From contig PYSS01000069.1 of the NCBI GenBank assembly GCA_003049465.1, positions 148,553 to 212,552 of the forward strand: 64,000 nucleotides of DNA. The letters are read 5' to 3'. Shown here in pieces: positions 34,763 through 45,907 of the stretch. A program made the translations under genes and the position numbers. Every line of letters starts with the position of its first letter. Position 1 is the stretch's first letter. Origin of the DNA: Magnaporthiopsis rhizophila (Eukaryota > Ascomycota > Sordariomycetes > Magnaporthales > Magnaporthaceae). The notes below the pieces were generated by a model. The model was not told the origin of the DNA and ran no database searches. It saw only the letters and a list, made by a program, of their open reading frames with translations.

Positions 34763-36525
34763 TCAAGGGTACTTGGCAGGCAGGGGGTGGTGGAAGCGGA
34801 AGACGTTCTCCGGGTCGTACTGCTTCTTGAGCCGTGCCAGGCGCGGCAGCTTGCGGGCACCGTAGATGTTCTCGAGTTTCTCGTCGCCGTGGGCGTAGTT
34901 GACGTAGACGGCGACGCCGCCGTAGCCGGACGAGGCGGCGAGGTCATCGCGCAGCTCGGCACCCAGGCGGTCCGCTACAGGCTCGACGGGGTTCCCCGGC
35001 CGGTCCCAGCGCATCTGGATGAGCACGTACGTGGCCGCGTCGCGCCAGGGGTAGGCGGCCACGTCGTCGGACACGGCCAGCGCCGCCTGCGTCGGCCACG
35101 TCTCGTACACGATGGCCGACGCGCGGCCCGCGGGCTGGTCGGCGTAGAAGCGCGCGAGCTTGGCGAAAGTCAACTGCCACGCCTCGGACGAGAGCTTGCG
35201 CAGGTTGACGCCGTAGATGTCGTAGACCTGGTTGCGGGCGCAGATGGCGTCCATCATGCCGAACGCCACGACGCGCGACAGCGTCGCGTACGTCACCTGG
35301 TCGATCTTGGTGTAGCGCGGGCCGATGTCGAGGATGGGCTTCATGGCGGCCAGCGCCTCGTCGCGGGGCCCCGTCCAGGTCAGCGTCACCATGACCTGCG
35401 GCTGGGACAGCGTGGCGTTGTAGCTGATGACGGACTCGATGGTCAGCTGCGGCGGCACCTTCATCTGCGTGACGACGTCGAAGTAGGTCGCGTTCTGCTC
35501 GGCCGAGAAGATGAGCCCGACGCTGGTCCAGACGCCGTCGGCGTACAGCGGCTTGAGCTTGTACATGGCCGAGACGACGACGCCAAAGTTCTGGCCCGCG
35601 CCGCGGATGCCCCAGAAGAGGTCCTTGTGCTCCTTCTCCGAAACGGTGATGGTGCGACCGTCGGCCGTGACGAGCTTGACCGACTGCAGCGCGTCGATCA
35701 TCAGCCCGTCCAGGCCGTCGAGGCGACCGATGCCGGCGCCCAAGGTGGCTCCGATCATGCCAACACAGGCGCAGGTGCCGGTGGCTACGGTTGTTGGAAT
35801 GGATGTCAGCCGCTACTCAAGTGAGCGCTACAGTGCAGTTTCTTGACCCAATGTAGATCTGATACTAGGTTTGTTCCTGGGGCTTGTCGTTCCAGCAGGA
35901 GCTGACTTACGGACTTGAAAACCGGCCTCGTACAAGGGACCAAATATTTGGCTGAACCGCACGCCCGGGCCCACAGTCAGGGTGGCTGCTTTGCGGTCGA
36001 TAGAGAGCTTGTCGAGCAGGCTGAGATCGATGGCGAGACCGTTCTGCAGCCGGCCGAGCGTGGTCACGTATCCGTGGCGACCTCCGGTGGCCAGGAAAGG
36101 GATCTTGAACTTGGTGGCCAGTTTAACCTACGCGAGAGAACATGGCCATCTCGTTAGCTCGGCATGTTCTCGATCGTGCGTTCTCCCTAGCAACGGTCTC
36201 ACTGGCATGATAAGTGGGTAAAGAGAGAAAAGCTCACCGCCGACTCGACATCCTTCTCCGTGGCAGGGGAAACGGAGACCTTGAAGGTGGGAGGGCGGTA
36301 GACGTCCCACCGCTCAGTGACGTTTTCGAACCATTCTTGCCCGTCGAACGAGACTACTGTCCGGGGCGAGAAGAGGGCCTTGGCTTCGTGCTCAAAGGCG
36401 CTGGCCAGGTTGCTCGACAGGTTGTTCGTCAGGTCCGAGTCGCGCCGGAGCGTGATCGACCCGAGGGCGCCGCTGTCGAGCCCAAGCCCGGCGAGCAGGA
36501 GTATGGAGGGGAAGTTGAGGCGCAT
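34763..36525 (-). CDS. Secreted FAD-linked oxidoreductase (BBE-like)
   Basis: Berberine-bridge-type flavin oxidase of 508 aa; exons 36525-36238, 36127-35911, 35784-34763. Signal peptide MRLNFPSILLLAGLGLDSG. The FAD-binding PCMH fold shows ATGGRHGY, whose His is the usual 8-alpha-histidyl attachment site, and VPTGTCACVGMIGATLGAGIGRLDG, whose first Cys is the 6-S-cysteinyl site. The latter is created by splicing across the second intron (35785-35910). Both motifs together predict bicovalent FAD. The C-terminal BBE motif YVNYAHGDEKLENIYG precedes the family ending (LKKQYDPENVFRFHHPL). Such enzymes oxidise alcohols or dihydro intermediates, and members occur in salicylaldehyde-type PKS clusters. 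It lies 3.5 kb from the next biosynthetic gene, so cluster membership is inference. Confidence 0.9.
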
Positions 36526-39500
36526 TTTTGCTGTCTAGAGCTGGTTTCTTGTGAAGCTCAGAGAATGCTGTCCTGTCAAGGTGATGATGTCGAGATCTTG
36601 GAATTTGCCTATGCATCTCGCAGCGAGTTGCCAGCTTTTTATATCCAGCATCTCGGTCATTCGACTCTCGTGTCAAGTGGCTGCCTCCTTGGACGTATCC
36701 GGACATCAGGAGTAGCGCAGGCATCCGTCTCGCCCTTCTCGTGCAACAGTCATGGCCGACGCGATGCTAGCCGAGGGTAGTTAGTTCCTGTATCGAATCT
36801 GACATGTTCCCGGCTGTGAGCCTGTGACATGTTTGACTCTCCGTCCCCCTGGGCCCAGTGAGGCTGAGGCTCGGTGTACCTTGCAGAAAGGGCCTGCCAA
36901 GTCGCGTGGACGTTGGCGGCGGAGCGTGCGACCCAGTCCGCTCTCGGGCCTGATGTCGATTATTGGTATATTTGCGTCGTCGGGGTCCTATAGCATGGCT
37001 TAGGATCTGAAGCGGGCTTGGGTGGGGGAAGTGAAAGCTTTGCGCTCCTTGTGATGCAAGGAACAAAAGAGGCAACGACCGTTGGCATCGGAATCTCGGG
37101 ACCACGAGGCACATGTGAAAAAAGGTCCCAAAACAATGGCGTGCAGGGACGCCCCTGACAGCTCGAACGGGTTCTTGCATGAGAAAACGTGGCAAGGTAA
37201 AATGGGATCGTAAGATTAGGATCTGAAGGAGGGTTGTGAGGATGATGGAAGTATTGGACCGAGGCTCATAAATGGATGACTCCCATGTTCCTGGATGTTG
37301 ATTCGCTGGTCTCCGGGGTTCGGCTCAGCCCTATGGGAAAATCAGCGTACCGGGAATCTGGGACGGATCTGCAGGGTGTGGGGGGAGCTGGAAGACCACA
37401 CCTTGTCCCATTCCGGTAGACCTCCGTGTTCCGGCTCGGCCGTAGAGCACTCAGTGTGCCGGCGTCATAAGACGCACTCACCGAGGCCATACGTTCGTAA
37501 TGGCTGACAAAGCCATGCGGGTCAAGCTGTGTCTTCGGCATCCGTATAAGCCACGCGCCGTAGCGTACGTGGACCAACTCGGGACCGACGAAGCCTGCTG
37601 TCCCTTTCGGACCCAGCGGCGTCAGCCACCTTGGGGCACGACACCTCCCCTAAAGGCGTAGTCACGGCCTCGAATCGCCTTCAAAGCAGCGAGGTGATTC
37701 TCTGAGTCCTGCCGAGCGCCGGCGTAGGCGAAAGAACGGGCGATGACGGCCTACAAGCTCGAGCGTTGGTGACAGAGCGGGGCGGCGCCTCCCAGTTAAT
37801 GAGGTATACATCGTATGCCTCATTCTCGCCCACAACCGGGTCCCTGGTGTAGATGCCGATGCTAGCCATTATCTCCACTGCAAGGCGTCCTCCGTCGTGC
37901 CCTCATGTGTCGCAGCAAAAAATGGCCTCGGGCTTATTTGGGGGCCATGCGTAGTTGTACTAGACGGTTTCGACGAGTCTGATGAGAATACGAGCCTCGA
38001 GGCTGGCGGCGATGTTGATATTGTTGTCTGCACATTTCCTGACCGAGAACAAATCCGGCTGCGACTGACTGGGGTTGATAACGCGGGTTCAATTGGGAAT
38101 GCGTCAACGCTCAAGAAAACGTCCCAAATGAGGCCATAAAGGCCTTCCAGGCGGCCCCGCCAACCGTGAAGATCTGGGTCGAGAAGGCCGAAGCACGATG
38201 TGCTCCCCGTTGCTTTGCCTGTCGTTAGAGGCCGGCTATCTTCACTCTTGGGCTGGGTACGCGCGGTTCAAGACTTACGAGCGGCGTATCCTTGCCACCA
38301 GAAAGCCCAGACGCCTTTCCGGGCGTGTACGCCTTCCTGGAGGCCCGTTGTGTTCTTCTCTCTGTCAATTACGGTCCCGGCGAGGGGACTCATCCGCATC
38401 AGCAGGCCGTCCGGCTCGACCAAGCTCGTCGTCATTCCGCATGACCTGTCCGGGGCAGGAAAGGTACTCCGGGATTGGGACATCTTTCTCTTGCTCTCTG
38501 ATAAACGGGTTTGGGATACTCCGCAGGGAGCAAATAAGGCTCAAACGTGCTTTTGGAATATCCAAAGACGTGACATCTTACGCAGGACTAGAATATGTTT
38601 CAAGATCTCCAACCAGAAACTCCTATTTGCTCTACGTGATGGGGAATCACAACCACTTGCATATTTTCGTCGCCTTACGAAGATCCGGAGCCTTGCTTCC
38701 ACGGACTCGGGAGCAGTCCGGTGGCCCTTTCCAGCGGACTGCCAATCTGCATATGAGTCTCGCGAGTCCGGTATGCTATCCTGTGACGGGCGGATAACCT
38801 GGGCCACTTCTTGTGCGCGTTCATGGCTGCTACGGTAGGACGGGAGGCAGACCCGAGAGGAGGTGGCAGAAACTAAAGCCGAGTGGCCACTTCCACGGAA
38901 ATAGGGGGCCACCTCTCGCCCGCCTCGCTGCGCCCCTAAGGCAGCAGGCTGATGATCCATGTGGGCCTTTCCGCCTTGGTAGATAGTCAGAAAGTATCTG
39001 GCAAGTATCTCGGAATTATCTACAGCTGTCGGAATTAACGACGCCCGTCTGGGTGATGTTCCTTGTATGGGAAACATCTTTCGGCGACTGCTCCAACCTT
39101 TGAGCTGGCTTGTAAGACGGTATACGGCTGGTTGATTTGTGACTTCTAATCATTCGTGATCACGCCACGCCGCGGGCTCAAGTTATTCCCAGCGTCATGT
39201 ATACCTGTGAGAATTGATCTTACCCGGCCGATCAGCCGACGGTCTGTGCAGCCAGGGGGTCCCTAGGGATGCTTATGCGTCACTCGAGAGAATAGAATAT
39301 ACAACAGGCTCGCGGAGTTTCGCGGGCCGCCAGTGCGACACTAACGGGGCGTGCGCGCTGAGAGATAGCTAGACGCACGGCTGGGGGTGCGATGCGAGGT
39401 TGCAGCCTCAAACTCGTTCTACGGCGCGGGCCGGGACTAGACGATGAAATTGGGTGCGGCGCCAATGCAATGCGAAAAAAGCACGTGAAAAACGTTCGAG

Positions 39501-39999
39501 GAGAAAGGAAGTACAAAGCCAAGCCAGTTGGACCTTGGCCAGAGGTGGGGGGTGGTGGTCAGCATTCCTAGAGGGCAAACTGCTTACCTGCGTGCCCCAA
39601 CGTCGGCTGGGCCTTCCCTGGGCGCTTCCTCCAGCCGAAGCCGAGCCTTGACGTGTGCGTGCTTACCCCTGGGTACTATTTTTGTCACTGTTTGCTCAAG
39701 GTTGAAGAATGCGACTTTTTGCGGGGACTGGGTCCGTTGGTGATGGATCAGCTGGAAAAATTCAGGTTTGCGCTTACATGCTGCGCAACTTAGATCCGAG
39801 TATCTAAGGAAATGGGAAGTGAATAGCTTGCTGGGAATAATCAGTGCTTGGGATGCTCCTTGCTGCGCTTGGTTCCGTCACGTTTCTGTGTCAGGGGAGC
39901 CGCGCCAGCAGTGCCAAAAGCAGACTTGTTTAGTCGAGACTCACGGGAAAGGAGCTCAATAGAAGGGCGTCAACAGCAGCAAAAGCGAACAACAATACA
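36526..39999. other. Long intergenic region with possible gene relics
   Basis: About 3.5 kb between the FAD oxidase and the AYR1-like SDR. Frames are short and mostly lack good starts. Two overlapping plus-strand frames at 38198-38838 and one at 37897-38139 are open but show no clear splice structure. It may hold decayed sequence, or only promoters. Confidence 0.4.
37897..38139 (+). other. Open frame, possible relic, unrecognised
   Basis: An 80-codon frame with no ATG at its head. It contains a Walker-B-like VVVLDGFDESDE and an alternating hydrophobic stretch (DVDIVVCTFPD), which look protein-like. Neither flank offers a convincing exon. Could be a fragment of a lost gene or chance. Confidence 0.2.
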
Positions 40000-41246
40000 A
40001 TGGGTCCGGCTCAGGAAAGATTTGCTCTAGTCACTGGGTGAGGCTACCGAAAAAGTGATCCTGAACGATCGAGGCAAAAAAAAAAAAAGCCAGTGCCTAA
40101 TCCTTGCCGGACAGCTGTGGTGATGGCGGCATCGGCCATGCACTCGCCAACAACTTTGTCCGCAGCGGCTACATAGTTATCGCCACTCTGCTGCCGCACG
40201 AGTCCCGAAAGCACCTCGAGCATGCCAAAATCCACGTCCTGGACCTCAATGTTACCAAGGAGGAGCAGATGCTCCCCTTCAAGAAAGCCCTCGAAGACAT
40301 TACCGGCGGCAAGCTCGATGTGCTGGTCAACAATGCGTAAGTTTGTGCTTGAGATTTGATATTTTATGATGCAGTGCGGTGCATCAATGGCCGTCACTCA
40401 CAGACCTCGGTGTCTCGGTTTTGTCTTCTAGAGGAATATGTGAGTATGCCCGCCCTGCCCTTGATAGCCTAGCCAGCCGCTGAGACGCACTTGCTTGCGC
40501 TCCCACCCATCCACAGGCTACACCATGACGGCGGCCGACACGGACGTCAGGCAGGTCGAGAAGATGTTCGCCGTCAACGTCTTCGGGCCCATGCGGCTGG
40601 TCCACCACCTGCACCGCATGCTCATCGCCGCCCCGCGCGGCATCATCCTCAACATCGGCTCCATCGGCGGCGTGTGCCCCTACGTCTTTGGGTCTTCGTA
40701 CAACGCCACCAAGGCGGCGCTGCACCACTGGGGAAACACACTGCGCGTCGAGATGAAGCCTTTTGGGTGCGTTGCGCCCTCCTTCTTTTTTCGTGCGTGT
40801 GTCCGGTTTTGATAAGTGCTAAAATACGCATCCCCGAAGCGTCCACGTCGTCAACGTCATCTCGGGGGAGGTGGCGACCAACATCCTCAAGAGCGACATG
40901 CGCGAAAACCGCGCCCTGCCCGAGGATTCCGTGTACGCGCCCCTGGCCGAGCTGTTCAAGAGCCACGTCAACCGGACGCCGGACGCCATGTCCCCGGACG
41001 AGTACGCCCGCGGCGTCGTGGCCATGGTCCAGAGGCGGTCTCTGCCCGTCTGGTTCTGGCATGGCAACGCGACTGGTTTCATCCGCACGCTGGACACTTT
41101 CTTTCCACGCACAATCTTCGTAAGTATCTTGTTCCTTGGGCCTCTGTTCTGTCTTCGAGACTGATACTAACTGAAGTCTGCACCGAAAGGACTGGCTTTT
41201 TACCAGGTGGTTCAACTTGAAAGCCTTGGTGGGCACCCAGGGGTGA
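40000..41246 (+). CDS. AYR1-like short-chain dehydrogenase/reductase
   Basis: Classical SDR of 284 aa in six exons: 40000-40037, 40115-40336, 40432-40439, 40517-40766, 40840-41119, 41190-41246. The cofactor motif TGCGDGGIGHALA is split by the first intron. NNAG is completed by an 8-nt microexon (AGGAATAT) without which the frame is lost. The catalytic Ser lies in IGSIGG and the Tyr/Lys dyad in YNATK. The last intron has a perfect TACTAAC branch site and gives FPRTIF-DWLFTRWF. It resembles NADPH-dependent 1-acyldihydroxyacetone-phosphate reductases. From memory, SDRs annotated this way act in salicylaldehyde clusters by oxidising a chain hydroxyl. An A12 run lies in intron 1. Confidence 0.88.
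40432..40439 (+). other. 8-nt microexon of the AYR1-like SDR
   Basis: AGGAATAT between TCTTCTAG and GTGAGT. It supplies the Gly of NNAG and one Ile. Direct splicing of the neighbouring exons would shift the frame, so the microexon is required. Confidence 0.75.
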
Positions 41247-41732
41247 GGTGGAGTGACATGGTAGGCAGGTTGGTGATGGATTTAGGGAATAGATGCGTCA
41301 AAAAAAAAGTTTGTAATCTTGTTGGAAATACCTATCTGGCCTGGTTACAGAATGCGCACAGCTGTCTACTAAGTCCGCATTTTGTACACCATGAGAGAGA
41401 TGGGAAGTCCCTGGGGATCAGTGAAGCAGCCGCTCAGTTCATGGGCATCATGGACTTGAGAGGCTTGTCCCGTATCGCTGAGAGACCACAGCACATTTTT
41501 TTTGAGAAGGGGACTTGCGTATGCTGAGAACGAGCCGGGAGCCGCTTAGTGATTTGAGAGCATCTGTCATAACGAATACCAACTGAAAAGGAGACAAGCT
41601 AAGCTTCCCTGGAATGCTACCACCCCATCTTCCAACATGGAGGCCTAACCGAACTCGTATGCTACTAACGCCCGCATGTGCAATATCAAAATCCTCGGCG
41701 GCCTCGATGTGGTCAACTAGGATTATTATCCA
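41247..41732. other. Intergenic, convergent 3' ends
   Basis: 3' flanks of the SDR and the aldo/keto reductase; nothing else seen. Confidence 0.5.
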
Positions 41733-42827
41733 TTACAGGTTCAGGCCGTACTGGAATGACTCCGGGTAGCGGTTGCCAATAATCTCTGTCTTGTCAATGG
41801 CTCTCTGCAGCTCCTTGAGCTCGGCGTCGGTGAGGGTGATGGCCTTGGTGTTGTCGAGGATCTTGTCGACGCTGGTGGCGCCTGGGATGGGAACGGCGCC
41901 CTGGGCTCTGACCCAGGCCAGGGCGACCTGGGGGCTCGTGGCCTCCTTGCGGGCGGCGATGAGCGCGACGGCCTCGGCGAGCTTGACGTTGTGCTCAAAG
42001 GCGGGACTCTGGAAGCGAGGGTAGATGCGGAAGTGCTCCGGCACGTCCTCGAGCTTCTTGATCTGGCCCGTCAGCCAGCCGCGGTCGAGGGGGCTGTAGG
42101 CGACGAGCGGGATGCCGAGCTCGCGGCACGTGTCGCGGACGCCGCCGGGGGCCAGCACGTGGCGCGAGAAGATGCTGAGCTCGATCTCGACGGCGCCGAC
42201 GGGGTGGATGACGTGGGCGCGGCAGATAGTGTCCGGGCTGCACTCGGACAGGCCGTAACTGCCAATCTTGCCCTCCTTCACCAAGGAAGCGAGGGCGCGC
42301 GCCTGCTCCTCGATGGGCACGTCCGGGTTCTGGCGCGCGCACTGGAACAGGTCGATGGACTTGGTGCCGCCCAGGATGGAGAGGCAGTTGTCGACCTCGG
42401 CGCGGATCTGCTCAGGGCGGTTGTTGGCCGTCTGGGCTGCGCCGTCGTAGCAGCCCTTGACGCTGACCACGACCTTGGCGGCATCCTCGGGGTACTTGTC
42501 GAAGTAGTGTTTGAGGAGGTGTAGCGAATGGCGGTTGGGCGGCCCGTAGAGGGTACCCTATCCGAATTTGTTAGGCGATTGTTGCCGTCTTGGATTGCGT
42601 GTAGGATCAATGGACTCACCCCGTTCCAGAAGTTGGAGCCGTTGTTGAGAGCGGCCTTCAGCGGTTTCTCGGCGTCCTCGAACGGCAAAGGATTCCAGTA
42701 CGTGATGCCTTGCCAAGCCTGGTCAGCTCTGCTGTGCCCTTCTGCTCTGTGGAAGGCACGCACCCATCATTCCATATCCAATCGGGCCAATCGGCTTGCC
42801 GGCAATCTTTGACGGAGAAGATATCAT
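41733..42827 (-). CDS. Aldo/keto reductase (pyridoxal-reductase-like)
   Basis: NADPH-dependent reductase with TIM-barrel fold. Exons 42827-42764, 42708-42620, 42557-41733; 325 aa from the ATG at 42827. An upstream in-frame ATG at 42956 would add 43 unconserved residues. I prefer the inner start because it has A at -3 and places KPIGPIGYGMMG at the usual distance. Catalytic Tyr in GTLYG (created by the second intron, GATAG acceptor) and Lys in VVVSVKG. The cofactor end has VPIPGATSVDKI with the Plr1-type spacing, and the family's NFWNG is seen. Introns are 55 and 62 nt. It could reduce an aldehyde or quinone in the neighbouring pathway, or be an unrelated vitamin B6 enzyme. Convergent with the AYR1-like SDR. 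Confidence 0.85.
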
Positions 42828-42956
42828 TATAGCGACAGGAGGGTGTCCTTGGTGTTCTGGGTGCTCCGAGTTTTCAATCAGGTGCTTGCTACTGCTACTT
42901 GGGCCTCGAGAAAACGGCAAGATGAGGAAAGCACTGGTCGAGTTGCTTTGTTTCAT

Positions 42957-43799
42957 GACCGCCGTCCAGATGCCGACTGAGGTTTTAAACCGAGCTCTAT
43001 AGCAGGCCTGCAGCTACATCGTATCTGTATACGTGTCAACCCCTTGGCGATGGCTTGCCCGGGTGCATGTCGATATGTTGTGGATTAAGACCGTAGGTAG
43101 ATACTGCATCGACGTGTTGGCGGATTTACGGAAATGAGGGAGCGAGGTCTGCCCGGCCGGAACTAAGGAACTTCCCGTTTGTCCAGCAACGGCACTTGGA
43201 AGAGCAGGGCGGGAGGCTTGACTCCACCTTTGTGTTTCTCAGAGGCTGCAGTGTATAGGTAGGTTAAGGTGACCACACCGATCGTTCATCCAGCTCTTCT
43301 TGATCCACCCAGCCTACCCGCTGGACACTTGAGAAACAGCAACCCAGTTTGCCTTCAGCATGGACTTGTCCCAGAGCCAGGGCGCCCACGAGAAGCTGCT
43401 GATAATATGGCGCACCATGGCACACTGCCCTACTAACTGCAACGTTACGTTCCCGATGGAGGCGGCGTGCCTGTCGGCGTCTCGCTCTCTCACTATCGGA
43501 CTGTCGCCGCCGCCCGACTGGTGCTGCCGATGCTGATCGCAGCGGCTTCGGAAGCCCCTTGGTGGCCGCAAACATCATCTTACCATCCGCGGCATCCGAA
43601 TTTCTGTGCATAAATCCGACCTGCCCTAGCTCGCAGCATCCATGATATCTCCCCAAGCCGCCGGTTGACCTCGCAACTTACTTCCTCTTCGAGTCCCCAA
43701 GCCGCGCACACACTTCAGTCCGAGTTACACTTTGCATCGCGGAATCGGGCGGGCCGCTCTCGCTCCCATCGACGATCTGTCCAGCACCCGCAACGCACA
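42957..43799. other. Divergent promoter
   Basis: Upstream of the aldo/keto reductase (left) and of the second SDR (right); no ORF supported. Confidence 0.5.
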
Positions 43800-44994
43800 A
43801 TGGACATCAGGGGCTCCGCGTTTGTGATTGGAGGTTTGTCCCAAGCCGCGTTATCGCTCTTTTTCTCCTGGTAGCATTGCCTCAGTCCGAGCCGTCTTGT
43901 CCCTAGACTGACCACCCCACGCCGGGCTGCAATCCTATCCGATATAGCGAGCGGTATCGGCAAGGCGTGTGCATTGGCCTTTACACGCCAGGGTGTCCGC
44001 GGCCTGGTGGTCGCCGATGTGGACCTGCGGGCCGCCGAGGCCGTCGTCGCCGAATGCAAAGCCGCGGCCGCGGACAGTGGAGCTGCGAACTCCCTCGTGT
44101 CCGCCGCAGCCACTTCGGTCGATGTTGCCGACGAGGCCTCTGTGGAGAGAGCCGCATGCTTTGCCCAACACGAACTTGGGCGAGTTGATTACTGCGTCAA
44201 CAGCGCTGGGGTAAGCAGCCTGTCATTGGTGGCTGCCAAACATCCCGTCCAGGCACACAACCTGGGATTCCCACATCCCCACATCCCGCCTACAACAGCC
44301 GTATGCAAGGCGGATCTTAGTCTGACATTCAGGTTCTCACCATGGGTCTCAACTCCTAGATCGGGGTTAAACTGGCCAAAGAGGTCGCCGAGGCTAGCAC
44401 CGCCGAATTCGAGGCCATGTTGCAGGTCAACGTCAAGGGAACCTTTCTCGTCACTCGTGCCATATCGGCGCTGATGAAAAAACAGGATCCTGTTCCGGTC
44501 TCTGCCGAGTCGCCCGGAAGGGGAGAGACGAGAGGTTGCATCGTCATCCTTGGATCTGCAGCTTCCTTCGCCGCGACTGCCAACATGATCCAGTACACGA
44601 CAGCCAAGCATGCAGTGGTTGGCCTGACCAAGACCGCCGGTAGGCCCGCCATCTATCTCCCCTTTCTCCACCTCTATGTGCTGTCTATATCGCGTCACCG
44701 TCGCGGAGCGGTTCCTCCACTGACCACCCTACAGCACTCGATAACGCCCCGCACGGCATCCGCGTCAATAGCGTCTGCCCATCTTGGGTCGACACCCCCA
44801 TGGTGCGCAAGGCTCTGCAGGATGTGCCAGGGCTCGACCAGACAATCCGCGCGTCCGTGCCCATGGGGAGGGTCGCCATGGCCGAGGAGGTGGCAGACGC
44901 CGTCATGTTTCTCAGCAGTCCTGCAGCGAGCTATGCCACCGGCTGCAACCTGATTCTCGACGGTGGCACGACGCTGACGACGCATCGGGGCTGA
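43800..44994 (+). CDS. Short-chain dehydrogenase/reductase
   Basis: Classical SDR of 278 aa; exons 43800-43833, 43948-44210, 44360-44639, 44735-44994. Cofactor motif GGASGIGKACA is completed across the first intron (donor GTTTGT, a weak GT). Asp in VVADVD at the end of beta-2 favours NAD over NADP. NSAG, Ser in LGSAAS and Tyr-x3-Lys in YTTAK are all present, and the late SWVDTPM and GCNLILDGGTT are typical of 3-oxoacyl-reductase-like SDRs. An NAD preference fits a dehydrogenase working in the oxidative direction, as for the VirB and VirD-type enzymes of salicylaldehyde clusters. That role is inference. Only 222 bp separate it from the first cupin, in the same direction. Confidence 0.9.
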
Positions 44995-45216
44995 TGGAAT
45001 GGAATGAGCGACTTAATCCCGATTCCCACGGAGAGATAATATCCAGAAGTAGCAATAGGAAGACCAGAAGGGTGACCTGCGGACTTTTTGCACCACTTCC
45101 ATTCCAAGCACCAGCTACTATTGCAATTACAATACTCCCTATACGCCCCCTTAGGCCGCTTCAGTGACTTCACTATCCGATCTCCCAGTACTTTCCTATT
45201 CTCTCGTGCCTTTACA

Positions 45217-45907
45217 ATGAGCGACGACAGCAACAGCATCAACAACGGCTACTACGTCGACAGCTTTCCAGCCCCCGGGCTCCGTCAAGTCTTCCGCCAC
45301 ATTACGGGGAACAACGATAATGGAAAGTCGGTCTTCCTGCATTCGGACCATGGCAACCATCACCGCGTGATTGGGGAGAAGCAGGCCGTTGCCAACATCA
45401 TGTACTCGACGCAGGAAACGCCAGTCGAGCTGAACGGCGGCGTCGACATCCAAAGGGCGCTGTCGCAAGAGGTAATAGCTTGCCGTCACCCGGCGTGAAG
45501 AAGACAAAAAACCATTAACCTCTCCCCGCTTCTTACGCCAGCCACCCTTCCATTACAAGTCCGGCTCCGTCTGCCGCATGATGGACTTCGCTCCCGGGGC
45601 GGCATCACCACTGCACCGGGGCATGACCATCGACTACGGCGTCGTGGTCGAGGGCGTCTTTGAGCTCAGCCTCGACTCGGGCGAGAAGCGGATCCTGCGC
45701 CAAGGCGACGTGGCCGTGCAGCGGGCCACGGCGCACGTGTGGAAGAACATCACGGGCGGCGGCACCCTGCCCGGCCGCATGTTGTGGGTCCTTCTGGACT
45801 GCAACGACGTCTACGTCGGCGGCGGCGACGGAGCCTCTGCCGGCAAGAAGGTGACTGGGGACCTGGGGAGTCTGAAGAAGGAGTACGAGGGGCGGGGCAC
45901 GTACTAG
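45217..45907 (+). CDS. Cupin-domain protein 1
   Basis: Small single-domain cupin, 206 aa, exons 45217-45471 and 45542-45907, 70-nt intron with CATTAAC branch. Cupin motif 1 is reduced: ASPLHRGMTIDYGVVVEGVFEL keeps one His and the Glu but not H-x-H. Motif 2, GDVAVQRATAHVWKN, keeps its His. Metal binding could therefore still occur, with fewer ligands. It is a paralogue of cupin 2 (start FPAPGLRQVFRHITG versus FPSPGLRKPYRFVTG), which has no intron. In the trichoxide pathway a cupin (VirC) raises PKS turnover; a similar role, possibly assisting release, is inferred here. Confidence 0.88.

Noticed and set aside
38198..38838. Two overlapping frames of about 200 codons
   Set aside because: Neither has a family signal; both are open together, which suggests chance in a GC-rich stretch. 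Left as part of the intergenic note.
42828..42956. Longer N-terminus of the aldo/keto reductase
   Set aside because: In frame with an ATG, but the 43 residues are unlike the family; kept only as an alternative start.
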